A program made the translations under genes and the position numbers. Under the pieces are notes generated by a model. That model had not been told where the DNA came from. It made no database searches and saw nothing but the letters and a program-made list of their open reading frames with translations. Shown piece by piece: positions 35,707 through 45,638 of a DNA stretch of 64,000 bases. This DNA is from Listeria monocytogenes ATCC 19117 (GTDB lineage: Bacteria; Bacillota; Bacilli; Lactobacillales; Listeriaceae): assembly GCF_000307025.1 (NCBI RefSeq), contig NC_018584.1, positions 434,001 to 498,000 on the forward strand, given 5' to 3'. How positions within the stretch are numbered: the first letter of the stretch is position 1; each line of letters starts with the position of its first letter.

Positions 35707-36561
35707 TTTCAATAAACTAAGGAACACGACGCCCACCATTATTAACAGTATGCCAGAAAGGATAAAAGTCCATTCTAGCGGGCTTTTTTTCTGTTTGAAA
35801 ATGAGGATACCGCCGATTGTTGCGACGATAACGCAAGCTTGTGAAATCGAGAAGCTCGTTGCGACACCAAGTACAGCAGTCGCTAAGAACATGCCTAAAT
35901 TGGCGATTGACCACGATAATCCGGTCATTAAGTTAAATGTAACATTTTTTCGGGAAATAGCAGTCTTTTTCGCTAAGTTAATACCAATGGCGCATGTCAG
36001 CATACCGATGGCTTGTGGTAAAATGATAGAAAAGCCAGTGACATCAAAAAGCTGGTTTGTCACTACGTAAAGCGTTAAAAAGAAAGAAGATAGAATAACG
36101 ATACCGTAGACATGAAATGAAACCGACTCCGTGATATGATTCCCGCGTTTTTGAAACCCGGTCATTACCACCCCAATCAAGATTAAAATTACTGCAACAA
36201 CTCCGATGATAACAGCCGTAACCGTTTGCCATTCCCGGAAAACAAGAACAGCAAAAAGCGTTGCGCCAACTAGCTGAGTTCCGTTTGAAATCGGCATTGC
36301 CTTCGCAACACTAGAAGCCGCAATCCCTTTAAACTGCAGTAATTGCCCAAAACTCCAAAAGATACCCGAAACAAAACTCACTATAAAAGAAAGAACCGTT
36401 ATTTCTGGTGATAAAATCCAGAACAAAATGAAAGCAAATAATAGCGCGCTAATCGAAGTCCCCAGTAGTTGTTCCTCGGGGGTGCTTTTTCGTAAGTTCG
36501 CAATTATTGGCATAAATCCCCACCCAAGAACAGGGAGTAACGCAATAAGATAAATAGACAT
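35704..36561 (-). CDS. glcU: Glucose uptake protein GlcU (DMT superfamily)
   Basis: 285 residues, ten helices. The start YLIALLPVLGWGFMPIIANL and the later SFVSGIFWSFGQLLQFKGI match GlcU/RhaT-type carriers, which bring glucose in by proton symport without phosphorylation. AGAAAGGAAGC precedes the ATG on the minus strand. In the lineage II reference strain the lstR-sigC operon lies just before this gene; it is not present here. Confidence 0.85.
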   Translation of the reverse strand: MSIYLIALLPVLGWGFMPIIANLRKSTPEEQLLGTSISALLFAFILFWILSPEITVLSFIVSFVSGIFWSFGQLLQFKGIAASSVAKAMPISNGTQLVGATLFAVLVFREWQTVTAVIIGVVAVILILIGVVMTGFQKRGNHITESVSFHVYGIVILSSFFLTLYVVTNQLFDVTGFSIILPQAIGMLTCAIGINLAKKTAISRKNVTFNLMTGLSWSIANLGMFLATAVLGVATSFSISQACVIVATIGGILIFKQKKSPLEWTFILSGILLIMVGVVFLSLLK

Positions 36562-36634
36562 AAAATAAGCTTCCTTTCTAGGTTAGTGGTGCTAATTTAA
36601 ATCTACCATTCTCCAAAATGAACAGCAATATCCC

Positions 36635-36663
36635 AAAATTACGGTATTCAATGCGGTAATTTT
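36635..36663. promoter_or_regulatory. Inverted repeat before second PTS regulator gene
   Basis: AAAATTAC (36635-36642) and GTAATTTT (36656-36663), 13 bases apart, about 60 bases before the regulator. A likely site for that PRD regulator or an overlapping promoter element. Confidence 0.4.
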
Positions 36664-36723
36664 CGTAGTTTTCTGGGGATGAGTCTTTGTAATAGAATAA
36701 GCGTAGGGAAAGGAAAATTAAAA

Positions 36724-38685
36724 ATGAAAGCGGTAACGAAAATGATTGCAAATCGCGAAAAAAATATCATTCAGTTTCTAATGAAGACAGGTCAAACACG
36801 TGTTGGAACTATCGCGAATCATCTCGGACTTTCAGAAAAAACAGTATCAAACTCACTGAAGGAAATCGATGTTTTTCTAAAGGATTTTGATATGACAGTG
36901 GTCCGTAAACCAAAAATCGGTGTGTATATTGAGGGTGATAACAAGGCTTTTGCCGAAGTTAGCCGATTTCTAGATAACCAAGTCAGCCCAATCCCATCAA
37001 CGAAAGAAGAGCGGGTTATCTACATTTTCAGTAAATTGCTTAAAGCAGACGACTATATCACGATTCATCAGCTTGCAGACGAACTTTACATTAGCCGGAG
37101 CACGATTGAGAAAAATATGGTTGAAGTTACGAAAATGCTGGAAAAAGAAGGTATTACTTTGTATAAGAAACCTAGTAAGGGCATGAAACTCCTTATTAGT
37201 GAACGAGAAAAGCGCGCCTTAACATCGAAATTTATTAATAATTTTTGGGGCAATAATTGGTATTTAAAGCAAGAAGGCGAAAAGGTCCTCCAAGCTTTTG
37301 ACACGATTAAAGCCGATGTCACCGGAATTTTTCCAGAAGAGGGCTTGAAAGAAATCATTGCGATTGTTCAAGCATTTAGTGAGCGACATGATTTTGCTTT
37401 TACTGATTATGCGTTTCAATCGATTGTCATTCATCTTGCGATTGCGGTAGAGCGTATTCGAGCAGGAGAGTATATCGAAAATGTTGAGAGCGATCCAATG
37501 AAAGATGTATTTGATTCGCAGCGAAACAATACGGAAATCCTCGTTAGCATGCTAGAAGACCGTTTGGATATTAAAATTCCAGCATTTGAAGTCGGCTATA
37601 TTCAGTTGCATTTAACAGCAGCATATAACCAACAGCATGATGAGTTACTTGTAAGCGTTCGACCAAAAGAAGACGATGTGGCAGAATTTGTCAGCACGTG
37701 TTTAGCGGAAGGGAATTACGATAAAAGCTTACTGGATGACTTGACGACACACATGAAATCCGCCATTAACCGGTTAAAACTTGGTATGCATTTTAAAAAT
37801 CCGTACCTTAGCAAAATTAAGCAAAACTTTCCCCAAGCGTTTGAAGAAGCGCTATATTTTAAAGCAAAATTTGAACAAAAGTACGATGTGCAAGTGAACG
37901 AAGATGAGACGGCGTATATCGCGCTACATTTTGAGGCATACAAAGAAAGAAGTCGTTCTTTCCCCGACCAAATTCGAGTTGTACTTGTATGCAGTACCGG
38001 GCTTGGTTCATCAAGATTACTTGCGGCGAGAATTAAAAAATATTTTCCAATGATTACGATTGAAAAAATATTATCCGTTCAGGCGTTAATGGAAACAGAA
38101 GTCGATGTGGATTTAGTCATCAGCACGATTTATCTCGAACTGGAAGATATTCCAAGTATTGTTGTCAGTCCGATGATGAGTAAAGCCGATTTACAACAAG
38201 TTGAAAGCCAAATCGAACGAACGAGACGCAAGAAAAAGAAACGCAGCCAACCATTTGTTGACTTGATTGAACCGAAAACTATTTTTGCGAAGCTAGATGT
38301 TGCAACGATGGAAGACGCAATCACGCAAATTGGTAATAAGCTTGTGAATCTTGGTATTGCTAAATCAGGAATTGTTGAAAGTGCGCTAAAAAGAGAAGCG
38401 TTATCGTTCACTTCTTTTGAAGAAATGGCGACACCACACGCAGATCCTGCACTTATTAATGAATCGCACATCGCTATTGCCACACTTAAAAATCCAGTGA
38501 AATGGGGCTTAGTCGAGGTGGATAAAATCTTTTTTATCGCTCTGACCGAACAAAATGGCATTAATTTAGACGCGATGTATGAACAGTTTTATAAATATAT
38601 TGATAATAAAAAATGGCTTGAGAAGCTGACACAACTAAAAAGTGCCGCAGAAATTTATGAGCATTTGTTAAAGGATGGGATGTAA
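36724..38685 (+). CDS. PRD-containing transcription activator (second copy type)
   Basis: 653 residues from the ATG at 36724 (GGGAAAGGAAAA upstream; the ATG at 36679 has no site). Same plan as the protein at 18238: two HTH domains (HLGLSEKTVSNSLKEI, then YISRSTIEKNMVEV), PRD1, PRD2, an EIIB-like domain (VVLVCSTGLGSSRLLAARI, Cys) and an EIIA-like domain (MATPHADPALI, His). Here it is the first gene of the operon and its TAA overlaps the IIA start, so it is co-expressed with its targets. Confidence 0.9.
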   Translation: MKAVTKMIANREKNIIQFLMKTGQTRVGTIANHLGLSEKTVSNSLKEIDVFLKDFDMTVVRKPKIGVYIEGDNKAFAEVSRFLDNQVSPIPSTKEERVIYIFSKLLKADDYITIHQLADELYISRSTIEKNMVEVTKMLEKEGITLYKKPSKGMKLLISEREKRALTSKFINNFWGNNWYLKQEGEKVLQAFDTIKADVTGIFPEEGLKEIIAIVQAFSERHDFAFTDYAFQSIVIHLAIAVERIRAGEYIENVESDPMKDVFDSQRNNTEILVSMLEDRLDIKIPAFEVGYIQLHLTAAYNQQHDELLVSVRPKEDDVAEFVSTCLAEGNYDKSLLDDLTTHMKSAINRLKLGMHFKNPYLSKIKQNFPQAFEEALYFKAKFEQKYDVQVNEDETAYIALHFEAYKERSRSFPDQIRVVLVCSTGLGSSRLLAARIKKYFPMITIEKILSVQALMETEVDVDLVISTIYLELEDIPSIVVSPMMSKADLQQVESQIERTRRKKKKRSQPFVDLIEPKTIFAKLDVATMEDAITQIGNKLVNLGIAKSGIVESALKREALSFTSFEEMATPHADPALINESHIAIATLKNPVKWGLVEVDKIFFIALTEQNGINLDAMYEQFYKYIDNKKWLEKLTQLKSAAEIYEHLLKDGM

Positions 38686-39149
38686 TGGAAGTAAAAGATA
38701 TTTTAACAAAAGAATTAGTCGTCTTTGATTTAGAGGCGACGACAAAAGAAGCAGCAATTGAAGAAATGGCAGAAATGCTAGATGAACATGGTATTTTAGC
38801 GGATAAAGCGACTTATGTTCGGGCAGTTTTGGATCGCGAAGCACATTCAACAACTGGAATAGGAAATAACATTGCTATCCCACACGGAAAAAGTGAAAGT
38901 GTCACAAAATCGGCCATCGTTTTTGCAAGAACGAAAGAAATGATTGAGTGGGAATCACTGGATGACGAACCGGTAAATATGATTTTCTTACTGGCGATTA
39001 CTGATTCTGACAAAACAGACGGTCACTTAAAAATCCTTGCAGAAATTGCAACGAAACTAATGGACGATGATATTGTCGAAAATTTAAAAAATACAAGAGA
39101 CGAAGAAGAAGTTATTCGAATTTTAAATGGAGGCGTAGTAGAGATATGA
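38685..39149 (+). CDS. PTS fructose-type IIA component (second operon)
   Basis: 154 residues. Phosphorylated on the His of NNIAIPHGKSE (about residue 67). Start overlaps the regulator stop (TAATG) and its end overlaps the IIB start by 4 bases. Donor of phosphate to IIB at 39146. The CWESLDDEPVNMIFLLAI-type C-terminal half is standard for the family. Confidence 0.9.
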   Translation: MEVKDILTKELVVFDLEATTKEAAIEEMAEMLDEHGILADKATYVRAVLDREAHSTTGIGNNIAIPHGKSESVTKSAIVFARTKEMIEWESLDDEPVNMIFLLAITDSDKTDGHLKILAEIATKLMDDDIVENLKNTRDEEEVIRILNGGVVEI

Positions 39150-39466
39150 AACGTAAAATTATCGCAGTAACCGCATGTGCGACAGGAGTGGCGCACACAT
39201 ATATGGCAGCACAAGCACTTAAAAAAGGCGCGAAAAAAATGGGCAACCTCATTAAAGTAGAAACACAAGGCGCAACAGGAATTGAGAATGAATTAACCGA
39301 AAAAGATGTAAATATCGGCGAAGTAGTTATTTTCGCAGTAGATACAAAAGTTCGTAACAAAGAACGTTTTGATGGTAAAGTCGTGCTGGAAGTTCCAGTA
39401 AGCGCACCGATTAAAGATGCAGAAAAAGTAATCAACGCAGCACTTGCGTTAATTGACGAAAAATAA
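39146..39466 (+). CDS. PTS fructose-type IIB component (second operon)
   Basis: 106 residues; Cys in AVTACATGVAHTYMAAQAL accepts the phosphate. Overlaps IIA and lies 12 bases before IIC. GGAGGCGTAGTAG upstream. More like classical fructose IIB proteins than the copy at 14108 (ACATGVAHT against SCIAGLAHT). Confidence 0.9.
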   Translation: MKRKIIAVTACATGVAHTYMAAQALKKGAKKMGNLIKVETQGATGIENELTEKDVNIGEVVIFAVDTKVRNKERFDGKVVLEVPVSAPIKDAEKVINAALALIDEK

Positions 39467-39478
39467 GGAGGATCTACC

Positions 39479-40585
39479 ATGTTCAGAAAAATTGGGAGTG
39501 AACTGAAAAAACACGTTTTAACAGGTATTTCATATATGATTCCGCTCGTTATTGCAGGCGCCGTGATTATGGCGATTGCTCGGGTTGGTGGTTCGTTTTT
39601 CGGAATTACAGATATTTGGGATGCGAAATACGCAGACAGTGCGAATAGTTTAATTTCACTACTGCATAGTTTAGATGGTTTTGGTGGCTTGGCGCTAGGA
39701 ATGATGTTCCCGGTTATTGCAGCATTTATCGGGTATTCGATTGCGGACAAATTAGCACTAGCACCTGGTCTTGTTGGTGGTTTACTGGCACGTGATATTG
39801 GCGCTGGTTTCCTTGGGGCACTGGCAGCTGGTTTAATCGCTGGTTACACATGTCTATTGATTAAAAAATACGTGAAACTGCCAAAAGCGGCGGCTTCGAT
39901 TGTACCGGTATTTTTAGTACCAGTTTTTGGCACACTTATTACCGTTCTTATTATTAATTATGTGGTTGGTATTCCTTTTGCTGACTTAAATACAGCCCTT
40001 GAAAATTGGCTAAATGGTATGTCTGGATCGAATCAAATTCTAATGGCGGCTATTATCGGAGCAATGGTTGGTTTTGACTTAGGCGGACCTGTAAATAAAG
40101 CAGCTGTAACAACGGCGATGGCACTTTTAACAAGTGGAATTTATGCACCAAATACAGCAGCACAAGTAGCAATCATCATCCCACCACTTGGTCTTGGTTT
40201 AGCAACCTTAATCGCAAAACGTAAATATAATACTGAAATGCGTGAGGCAGGAAAATCTTCTCTTATCATGGGACTTGTTGGGATTAGTGAAGGGGCAATT
40301 CCTTTCGCGGTAGAATCTCCGCTTAAAGTTATTCCGGCTACGGTTCTTGGTTCTGCTGTCGGCGGCGCGCTAGCTGTAGGTCTTGGCGCAATTAACCAAG
40401 CGCCAATTAGTGGTTTTTATGGCTGGTTCACAGTTGAAAATTGGCCAGTTTACATTTTAGCAATTGCAGTTGGAACGCTAATCGTTGCGGGTATGTCAGT
40501 CGCTTTACGTAAAGCAAGTGCTGGCGAGGAAATGGCTGGTTCAAGCTACGATGACGAAATTGACGAAGCAGAATGGGAAGCTTAA
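39479..40585 (+). CDS. PTS fructose-type IIC permease (second operon)
   Basis: 368 residues, about nine helices; AAGGAGGAT upstream. Conserved blocks TGISYMIPLVIAGAVIMAIAR, GFDLGGPVNKAAVTTAMAL and GISEGAIPFAVESP. Acidic tail (DDEIDEAEWEA). Transports and phosphorylates a sugar together with IIA and IIB; the sugar is probably a mannoside, as the next gene is an alpha-mannosidase. Confidence 0.9.
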   Translation: MFRKIGSELKKHVLTGISYMIPLVIAGAVIMAIARVGGSFFGITDIWDAKYADSANSLISLLHSLDGFGGLALGMMFPVIAAFIGYSIADKLALAPGLVGGLLARDIGAGFLGALAAGLIAGYTCLLIKKYVKLPKAAASIVPVFLVPVFGTLITVLIINYVVGIPFADLNTALENWLNGMSGSNQILMAAIIGAMVGFDLGGPVNKAAVTTAMALLTSGIYAPNTAAQVAIIIPPLGLGLATLIAKRKYNTEMREAGKSSLIMGLVGISEGAIPFAVESPLKVIPATVLGSAVGGALAVGLGAINQAPISGFYGWFTVENWPVYILAIAVGTLIVAGMSVALRKASAGEEMAGSSYDDEIDEAEWEA

Positions 40586-40600
40586 AAAACGGAGGTAACT

Positions 40601-43183
40601 ATGGTTAAAGCACATATTGTGAACCATACGCATTGGGACCGAGAGTGGTATTTTACCTCGGCCGATGCACTGGTTCTAAGTGAACAACTTTTTACAGAAG
40701 TAATTGACGAATTAAAAAAGCACCCAGAAGCAAACTTTGTACTTGATGGGCAACTGTCGATTTTAGATGATTATGTCGCACTGTACCCGGAAAAATTAGC
40801 GGATATTAAGCAATTAATTGCGGATAAACAACTTTTCATTGGACCGTGGTTTACGCAAACAGATGCCTTTTTCGCGCATGGTGAGTCGATTTTGCGCAAT
40901 GCGATGATTGGGATTTTTGATAGTAAAAAATACGGCGACTATATGGAAATTGGTTATTTGCCAGATACATTTGGTTTTAATGCCCAAATGCCGACTTTAC
41001 TTGAACATGCTGGCTTTGATAATGTGATTTTCTGGCGTGGGATTCATCTTGGTGAACATGTTGCGTCTCCATATTTTAAATGGCAAGGACTTGGAGAAGA
41101 AGCGTCGATTTATGCGATTAATATGCCACAAGGTTACGGCACAGGGATGCTCCTTGAACCAACCTCGGCATATGTGGATGGACGCCTCGACCCGGCAATT
41201 GATTTCATTGAAAAGTACAGTAAAACAACTGAAGTTTTAATTCCATCTGGGAATGATCAGCTGAATATTATTAGTAACTTTGCCGAAAAATTAGTGGAAA
41301 TCAACAAGATGGGACGCCATGATTATCAACTTAGTACCTATCAAGATTTTATTCAATATGTTAGAGAGCTGCCCGACTTAGAAGAATATCGCGGCGAATT
41401 TAGAAGTCCGGTTCTTGCGCGAGTGCATAAAACTATTGGATCTAGCCGAATGAATATTAAGCTAAAAAGCGCGTCACTCGAGCAAAAATTGCTAACTCGT
41501 ATTGAGCCACTTCTTGTTATTGCTAAAGCATCTGGAATTTCTATTAGCGAGCGTTTACTAATGCACACTTGGAAGAAACTTTTAGAAGGTCAAGCGCACG
41601 ATAGCTTGGCGGGCTGCGTTTCTGATCCAGTTGCCGAAGATATTTTGCACCGGATGAAAGAAGCTGACGAACTATGCGATAGTATCGAAAACACGATTGT
41701 GAAAAAAATTGCCGATGATTTATCACTTGCGGCGAACGAAATTATCGTTTTTAACACGGATTTACATGATTTTGACGGATATAAAGAAATACAAGTAGTA
41801 ACCGAGCATAAAAACATCCATTTCCCAGCGTTTCCGGACGCAACGATTGTCCAAGAAGAGTTCATTCCATCGCGCGAAAATGTGCTAGAAGAAACGCCAG
41901 CCGGAAACCGATTTATTGAAGAACTGGGCTACTATGTGCTTCAAGTGCGCGTCAAAGTGGAGCTTCCAGGCCTTGGTTACCGCGTGATTGCTTTTGAAGA
42001 GAATGACCGCGAACTGGATTCGATGATTGCTTCCAATGATGTGGCAATCACGAATAATTTCTACAAAATCACTTTTGAAAATGGCGAAATTGCTCTTGAA
42101 AAACCAAACGGCGAGCGCATCACTTCTTTTATTACACTAGAAGATGATGTGAATGCGGGAGATACGTATGATTATTCACCACTAGCCGGAGATATCGCGG
42201 AATTATTCACTTTTTCCGAAGTGAAAACGGAGAAATCAAGCGAAGTCGAACGTTTAATTTTAACAGGAAAAAGCGATTTCCCACTTGATCGTTTGACGAA
42301 AGAAGGGCATGGCGACCTGCAAATCAAACTCATTTTAGAGGTGAAAAAAGGTAGCGAACTGCTGGATGTTAAAGTTGAAGTAGATAACCAAATTAAAAAT
42401 CACCGTCTACGCTTAAAAGTAAACACAGGTGTGAAAACAGACTACAACATCGCTTCACTTCCATTCGGATATATCAAGAGAAAACCAGTTGTACCAGCGA
42501 ATTGGCGAGAAACATATAGCGAAATGCCAATCGACATCGAACCACTTGAACAAAGCGTGACGCTAACAAATGAAGCAGAAAGTTGTACCATTTTCACACA
42601 GGGCATCAAAGAATACCAACAATTGGATCAATATTTAGCACTGACGCTACTGGCAACAACCGGACAACTCGGAAAACCTGATTTAGCATACCGGCCAGGC
42701 CGAGCATCAGGCGACACAACGAAAAAAGGTCACGTGCTCATAGAAACAGAAGGCGCGCAGTTACTTGGTAAACATGAATTTTCATTAGCCATTTACCTCG
42801 GGGACCAAGCTTTCGATGAACATAAAACAGCTGAACGAACAAAAGCGTTCAACCAAGCAAACGTATCTTATCAACGCCAACCGTTCAATCACTTTTTACA
42901 TCGCTTGGATAACAAAATCCAGAAAACAGAACGGAAATTAGGCGCGAAGCAAACGTTAGGTATGTTGAATTTGCCGAAAGAATACTTAGTTTCAGCGTGC
43001 CACCCGTCCTACTACTCAGCAGATAAATACATTATCCGCCTGGAAAACCCAACTAACACACCACAAAAGTTGGCACTCTCGGATATGTCGTTTGAGTATG
43101 TGAATGCTATCGAAGAAGTTGTTGCAAATGACAACAACACGATTCCAGCATATGGCGCTGTTACGTTGCGATTAGAAATATAG
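40601..43183 (+). CDS. GH38 alpha-mannosidase (second copy)
   Basis: 860 residues. HTHWDREWYFTSADALVLS (zinc ligands), GYLPDTFGFNAQMPTLLEH (nucleophile Asp) and GQAHDSLAGCVSDP (metal/acid-base part). No signal peptide: cytoplasmic, acting on the phosphorylated product of the PTS. ACGGAGGTAAC precedes the ATG. Clearly paralogous to the protein at 15572 but diverged. In B. subtilis and E. coli the related MngB cleaves mannosyl-glycerate-type substrates. Last gene of the operon. Confidence 0.92.
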   Translation: MVKAHIVNHTHWDREWYFTSADALVLSEQLFTEVIDELKKHPEANFVLDGQLSILDDYVALYPEKLADIKQLIADKQLFIGPWFTQTDAFFAHGESILRNAMIGIFDSKKYGDYMEIGYLPDTFGFNAQMPTLLEHAGFDNVIFWRGIHLGEHVASPYFKWQGLGEEASIYAINMPQGYGTGMLLEPTSAYVDGRLDPAIDFIEKYSKTTEVLIPSGNDQLNIISNFAEKLVEINKMGRHDYQLSTYQDFIQYVRELPDLEEYRGEFRSPVLARVHKTIGSSRMNIKLKSASLEQKLLTRIEPLLVIAKASGISISERLLMHTWKKLLEGQAHDSLAGCVSDPVAEDILHRMKEADELCDSIENTIVKKIADDLSLAANEIIVFNTDLHDFDGYKEIQVVTEHKNIHFPAFPDATIVQEEFIPSRENVLEETPAGNRFIEELGYYVLQVRVKVELPGLGYRVIAFEENDRELDSMIASNDVAITNNFYKITFENGEIALEKPNGERITSFITLEDDVNAGDTYDYSPLAGDIAELFTFSEVKTEKSSEVERLILTGKSDFPLDRLTKEGHGDLQIKLILEVKKGSELLDVKVEVDNQIKNHRLRLKVNTGVKTDYNIASLPFGYIKRKPVVPANWRETYSEMPIDIEPLEQSVTLTNEAESCTIFTQGIKEYQQLDQYLALTLLATTGQLGKPDLAYRPGRASGDTTKKGHVLIETEGAQLLGKHEFSLAIYLGDQAFDEHKTAERTKAFNQANVSYQRQPFNHFLHRLDNKIQKTERKLGAKQTLGMLNLPKEYLVSACHPSYYSADKYIIRLENPTNTPQKLALSDMSFEYVNAIEEVVANDNNTIPAYGAVTLRLEI

Positions 43184-43186
43184 AAA

Positions 43187-43228
43187 GAAAACTTGCTCAA
43201 AGTATTTATTTTGAGCAAGTTTTTTTTA
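43187..43228. terminator. Terminator between mannosidase and LysR gene
   Basis: Stem AAACTTGCTCAAA with TTTGAGCAAGTTT, then a T run; between convergent genes. Confidence 0.85.
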
Positions 43229-44081
43229 TTAATCGTAAAAATTCCTTCGAAGCACTGGAGAAAGTTTGATTCTTCTTCCACACAATACTAATTCCAGCAG
43301 TTAGAGGCGGCGAAAAAGGGATAAACTTCAGGTTAGTATTCTTTGTATTGATAATACCATCAATACAAAGAATACTTGCGATGTTCTCCTTAGCGAGCAA
43401 AGAGGCATTATACAGTAAATTATATCTACCAATTACATTCAATTGTTCAAAATGCTCTCCAAGCCAACTAGCTAGCTGATTATCAATGAAAGATTGGTTG
43501 GAAACGACAATCGGATTAGCTTCAATATCACTAGGAGTTACAACCGCTTTTTTCGCTAAAGAATGTTTTGTATTGACTAAAATTCCCCAAGTATCTTCTA
43601 TATTAAGTGGTAAATATTCATATTGTAGTTTTTCCACAGGATTAATTACCAAACCAAAATCTAGTAAACCGTGCTCAATTTTTTCTAAAACATCATCCGC
43701 ATTGCCGCTATGCAATTGAAAAGTAATGTCGGAATGCTTCTCTCTAAGTTCATGTAACATGCTACCGATAAATTCAAATCCTCTCGTTTCAGCAGCACCA
43801 ATCATTATTTTTCCGCTAATCGTCTCATTTTGAAGTAAATTCGAAGTAGTTAACTCCACTAAAGATAAAATTTCTTTCCCGCGATTAGCTAAATAAAGCC
43901 CATCCTCTGTTAACGTAATAGACCGATTTCCACGAATAAATAAAGTTACCCCTAGTTCTTCCTCAAGTTCCTTCAATTGTTTAGAAAGCGTTGGCTGAGA
44001 AAGATGAAGCACTTCCGCCGCTTGACTAATCGTTTTTTCACGTGCAACAGTTAAAAAATAATTCAACACACGAAGCTCCAT
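43206..44081 (-). CDS. LysR-family regulator
   Basis: 291 residues from the ATG with AAAGGGTGA upstream (three codons inside the longest frame). N-terminal winged helix: LNYFLTVAREKTISQAAEVL and HLSQPTLSKQLKELEEELG, then a LysR substrate-binding domain (about 90-290). Divergent from the acetyltransferase/SDR pair, which it may control as LysR proteins often do. Ligand unknown. Confidence 0.9.
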   Translation of the reverse strand: MELRVLNYFLTVAREKTISQAAEVLHLSQPTLSKQLKELEEELGVTLFIRGNRSITLTEDGLYLANRGKEILSLVELTTSNLLQNETISGKIMIGAAETRGFEFIGSMLHELREKHSDITFQLHSGNADDVLEKIEHGLLDFGLVINPVEKLQYEYLPLNIEDTWGILVNTKHSLAKKAVVTPSDIEANPIVVSNQSFIDNQLASWLGEHFEQLNVIGRYNLLYNASLLAKENIASILCIDGIINTKNTNLKFIPFSPPLTAGISIVWKKNQTFSSASKEFLRLIKKTCSK

Positions 44082-44198
44082 TAAAATCACCCTTTCCTAT
44101 AACTAAAATGAATAGTTGGATATGCTTTATAAGTATTATTCAATTATAACTTCTCCCGCTATAATTAAATAGTAAAAGGTTTTCGAGGGGGAAAGCGC

Positions 44199-44768
44199 AT
44201 GATAGAACAAGATTTACAGAAAAGACTAGTCGACCAAGAAATTCTCCAAGGGTCGGATTTGTTAGATGAAATTCACGAAGTAAAACAAAACAATGAACAA
44301 CTTATCATCGAACTAAACACCAAGTACCACTCAAAAAAAGAAGTGATTAAATATCTCAGTGACATCACTGGAAAACCAGTCGATCCATCAGTCGATGTCT
44401 CACTTCCTTTTTATAGCGACTTCGGGAAACATATTACTTTTGGGAAAAATATCTTTATCAATTTAAATGTAACTTTCGTGGATTTGGGTGGGATTACAAT
44501 TGAAGATAATGTTTTAATTGGCCCAGGAGCAAGACTTGTGACCGTCAACCATTTAGTTAGCCCGAAAAAAAGACGTGGCTTAAGAGTAGCCCCAATTTGT
44601 GTGAAGAAAAACGCCTGGATTGGCGCAAACGCAACGATATTATCAGGCGTAACAATCGGCGAAAATGCTATCGTTGCTGCGGATGCTACCGTCACAAGAG
44701 ATGTCCCAGCAAACGTTATCGTCGCCGGAAGCCCAGCCAAACAAATTCGTAAAATTATCGAGGAATAA
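44199..44768 (+). CDS. Hexapeptide (maltose O-acetyltransferase-like) acetyltransferase
   Basis: 189 residues; GAGGGGGAAAG upstream. C-terminal half is a left-handed beta helix of hexapeptide repeats (IEDNVLIGPGARLVTVNH, then KNAWIGANATILSGVTIGE and ENAIVAADATVTRDVPANV). The His in TVNH is the usual catalytic one. The N-terminal part (about 1-60) is helical, as in Maa/NodL proteins. Acetylates a sugar or similar hydroxyl; substrate unknown. 13 bases before the SDR gene, probably one unit. Confidence 0.85.
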   Translation: MIEQDLQKRLVDQEILQGSDLLDEIHEVKQNNEQLIIELNTKYHSKKEVIKYLSDITGKPVDPSVDVSLPFYSDFGKHITFGKNIFINLNVTFVDLGGITIEDNVLIGPGARLVTVNHLVSPKKRRGLRVAPICVKKNAWIGANATILSGVTIGENAIVAADATVTRDVPANVIVAGSPAKQIRKIIEE

Positions 44769-44781
44769 GGAGAGATAGCAA

Positions 44782-45528
44782 ATGACAATCAAAAATAAAG
44801 TAATTATTATAACCGGAGCATCATCCGGAATTGGTGAAGCAACAGCCTTACTTTTAGCTGAAAAAGGGGCGAAAGTGGTTCTTGCTGCTCGTCGCGTAGA
44901 AAAGCTGGAAAAAATTGTTCAAACGATTAAAGCGAGTTCAGGCGAAGCAATTTTTGCCAAAACGGATGTGACAAAACGCGAAGACAATAAGAAATTAGTA
45001 GAATTAGCGATTGAAACATACGGAAAAGTAGATGCAATCTTTTTAAATGCGGGAATCATGCCGAATTCGCCATTATCTGCTTTAAAAGAAGACGAATGGG
45101 AGCAAATGGTTGATATCAATATTAAAGGCGTACTGAATGGAATTGCCGCAGTTTTGCCTTCTTTCATCGCTCAAAAATCAGGACATATCATCGCCACTTC
45201 TTCTGTAGCAGGATTAAAAGCATATCCCGGCGGCGCAGTATATGGCGCGACTAAATGGGCAGTCCGTGACTTAATGGAAGTATTACGGATGGAGTCAGCG
45301 CAAGAAGGAACCAATATCCGCACAGCGACCATTTATCCAGCAGCTATCAATACGGAATTACTAGAAACAATCACGGATAAAGAAACCGAACAAGGAATGA
45401 CGAGCTTATACAAACAATACGGCATCACACCTGATCGTATCGCGAGCATTGTTGCGTATGCTATCGATCAACCCGAAGACGTCAACGTAAATGAATTCAC
45501 AGTAGGTCCAACCAGCCAACCGTGGTAA
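44782..45528 (+). CDS. Short-chain dehydrogenase/reductase
   Basis: 248 residues. NAD(P) motif TGASSGIGEATALLL, NAG at LNAGIMPNSP, catalytic Ser in ATSSVAG, and Tyr/Lys in YGATKWAV. AAGGAGAGA precedes the ATG. Classical cytoplasmic oxidoreductase; the Arg-rich AARRVEKLE after the second strand suggests NADPH. Substrate unknown. In reference strains inlA follows this gene closely, as I recall; here the toxin island lies in between. Confidence 0.9.
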   Translation: MTIKNKVIIITGASSGIGEATALLLAEKGAKVVLAARRVEKLEKIVQTIKASSGEAIFAKTDVTKREDNKKLVELAIETYGKVDAIFLNAGIMPNSPLSALKEDEWEQMVDINIKGVLNGIAAVLPSFIAQKSGHIIATSSVAGLKAYPGGAVYGATKWAVRDLMEVLRMESAQEGTNIRTATIYPAAINTELLETITDKETEQGMTSLYKQYGITPDRIASIVAYAIDQPEDVNVNEFTVGPTSQPW

Positions 45529-45532
45529 ATGG

Positions 45533-45575
45533 AAAAGCCTTGAACGGATTGATTATTCGTTCAAGGCTTTTTTTG
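45533..45575 (+). terminator. Terminator after SDR gene
   Basis: Fourteen-base stem AAAAGCCTTGAACG with CGTTCAAGGCTTTT, then a T run. Marks the left edge of the toxin island. Confidence 0.88.
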
Positions 45576-45638
45576 TATTGCAGGAGAGGATTAAACATGG
45601 TATCTTAAATTGAAAGCGCTTAAAAAAGAGGTGAACCA

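Noticed and set aside
39112-39750. 212-codon minus-strand frame
   Set aside because: Shadow of the PTS IIB and IIC genes, which have clear active-site motifs; no ribosome site.
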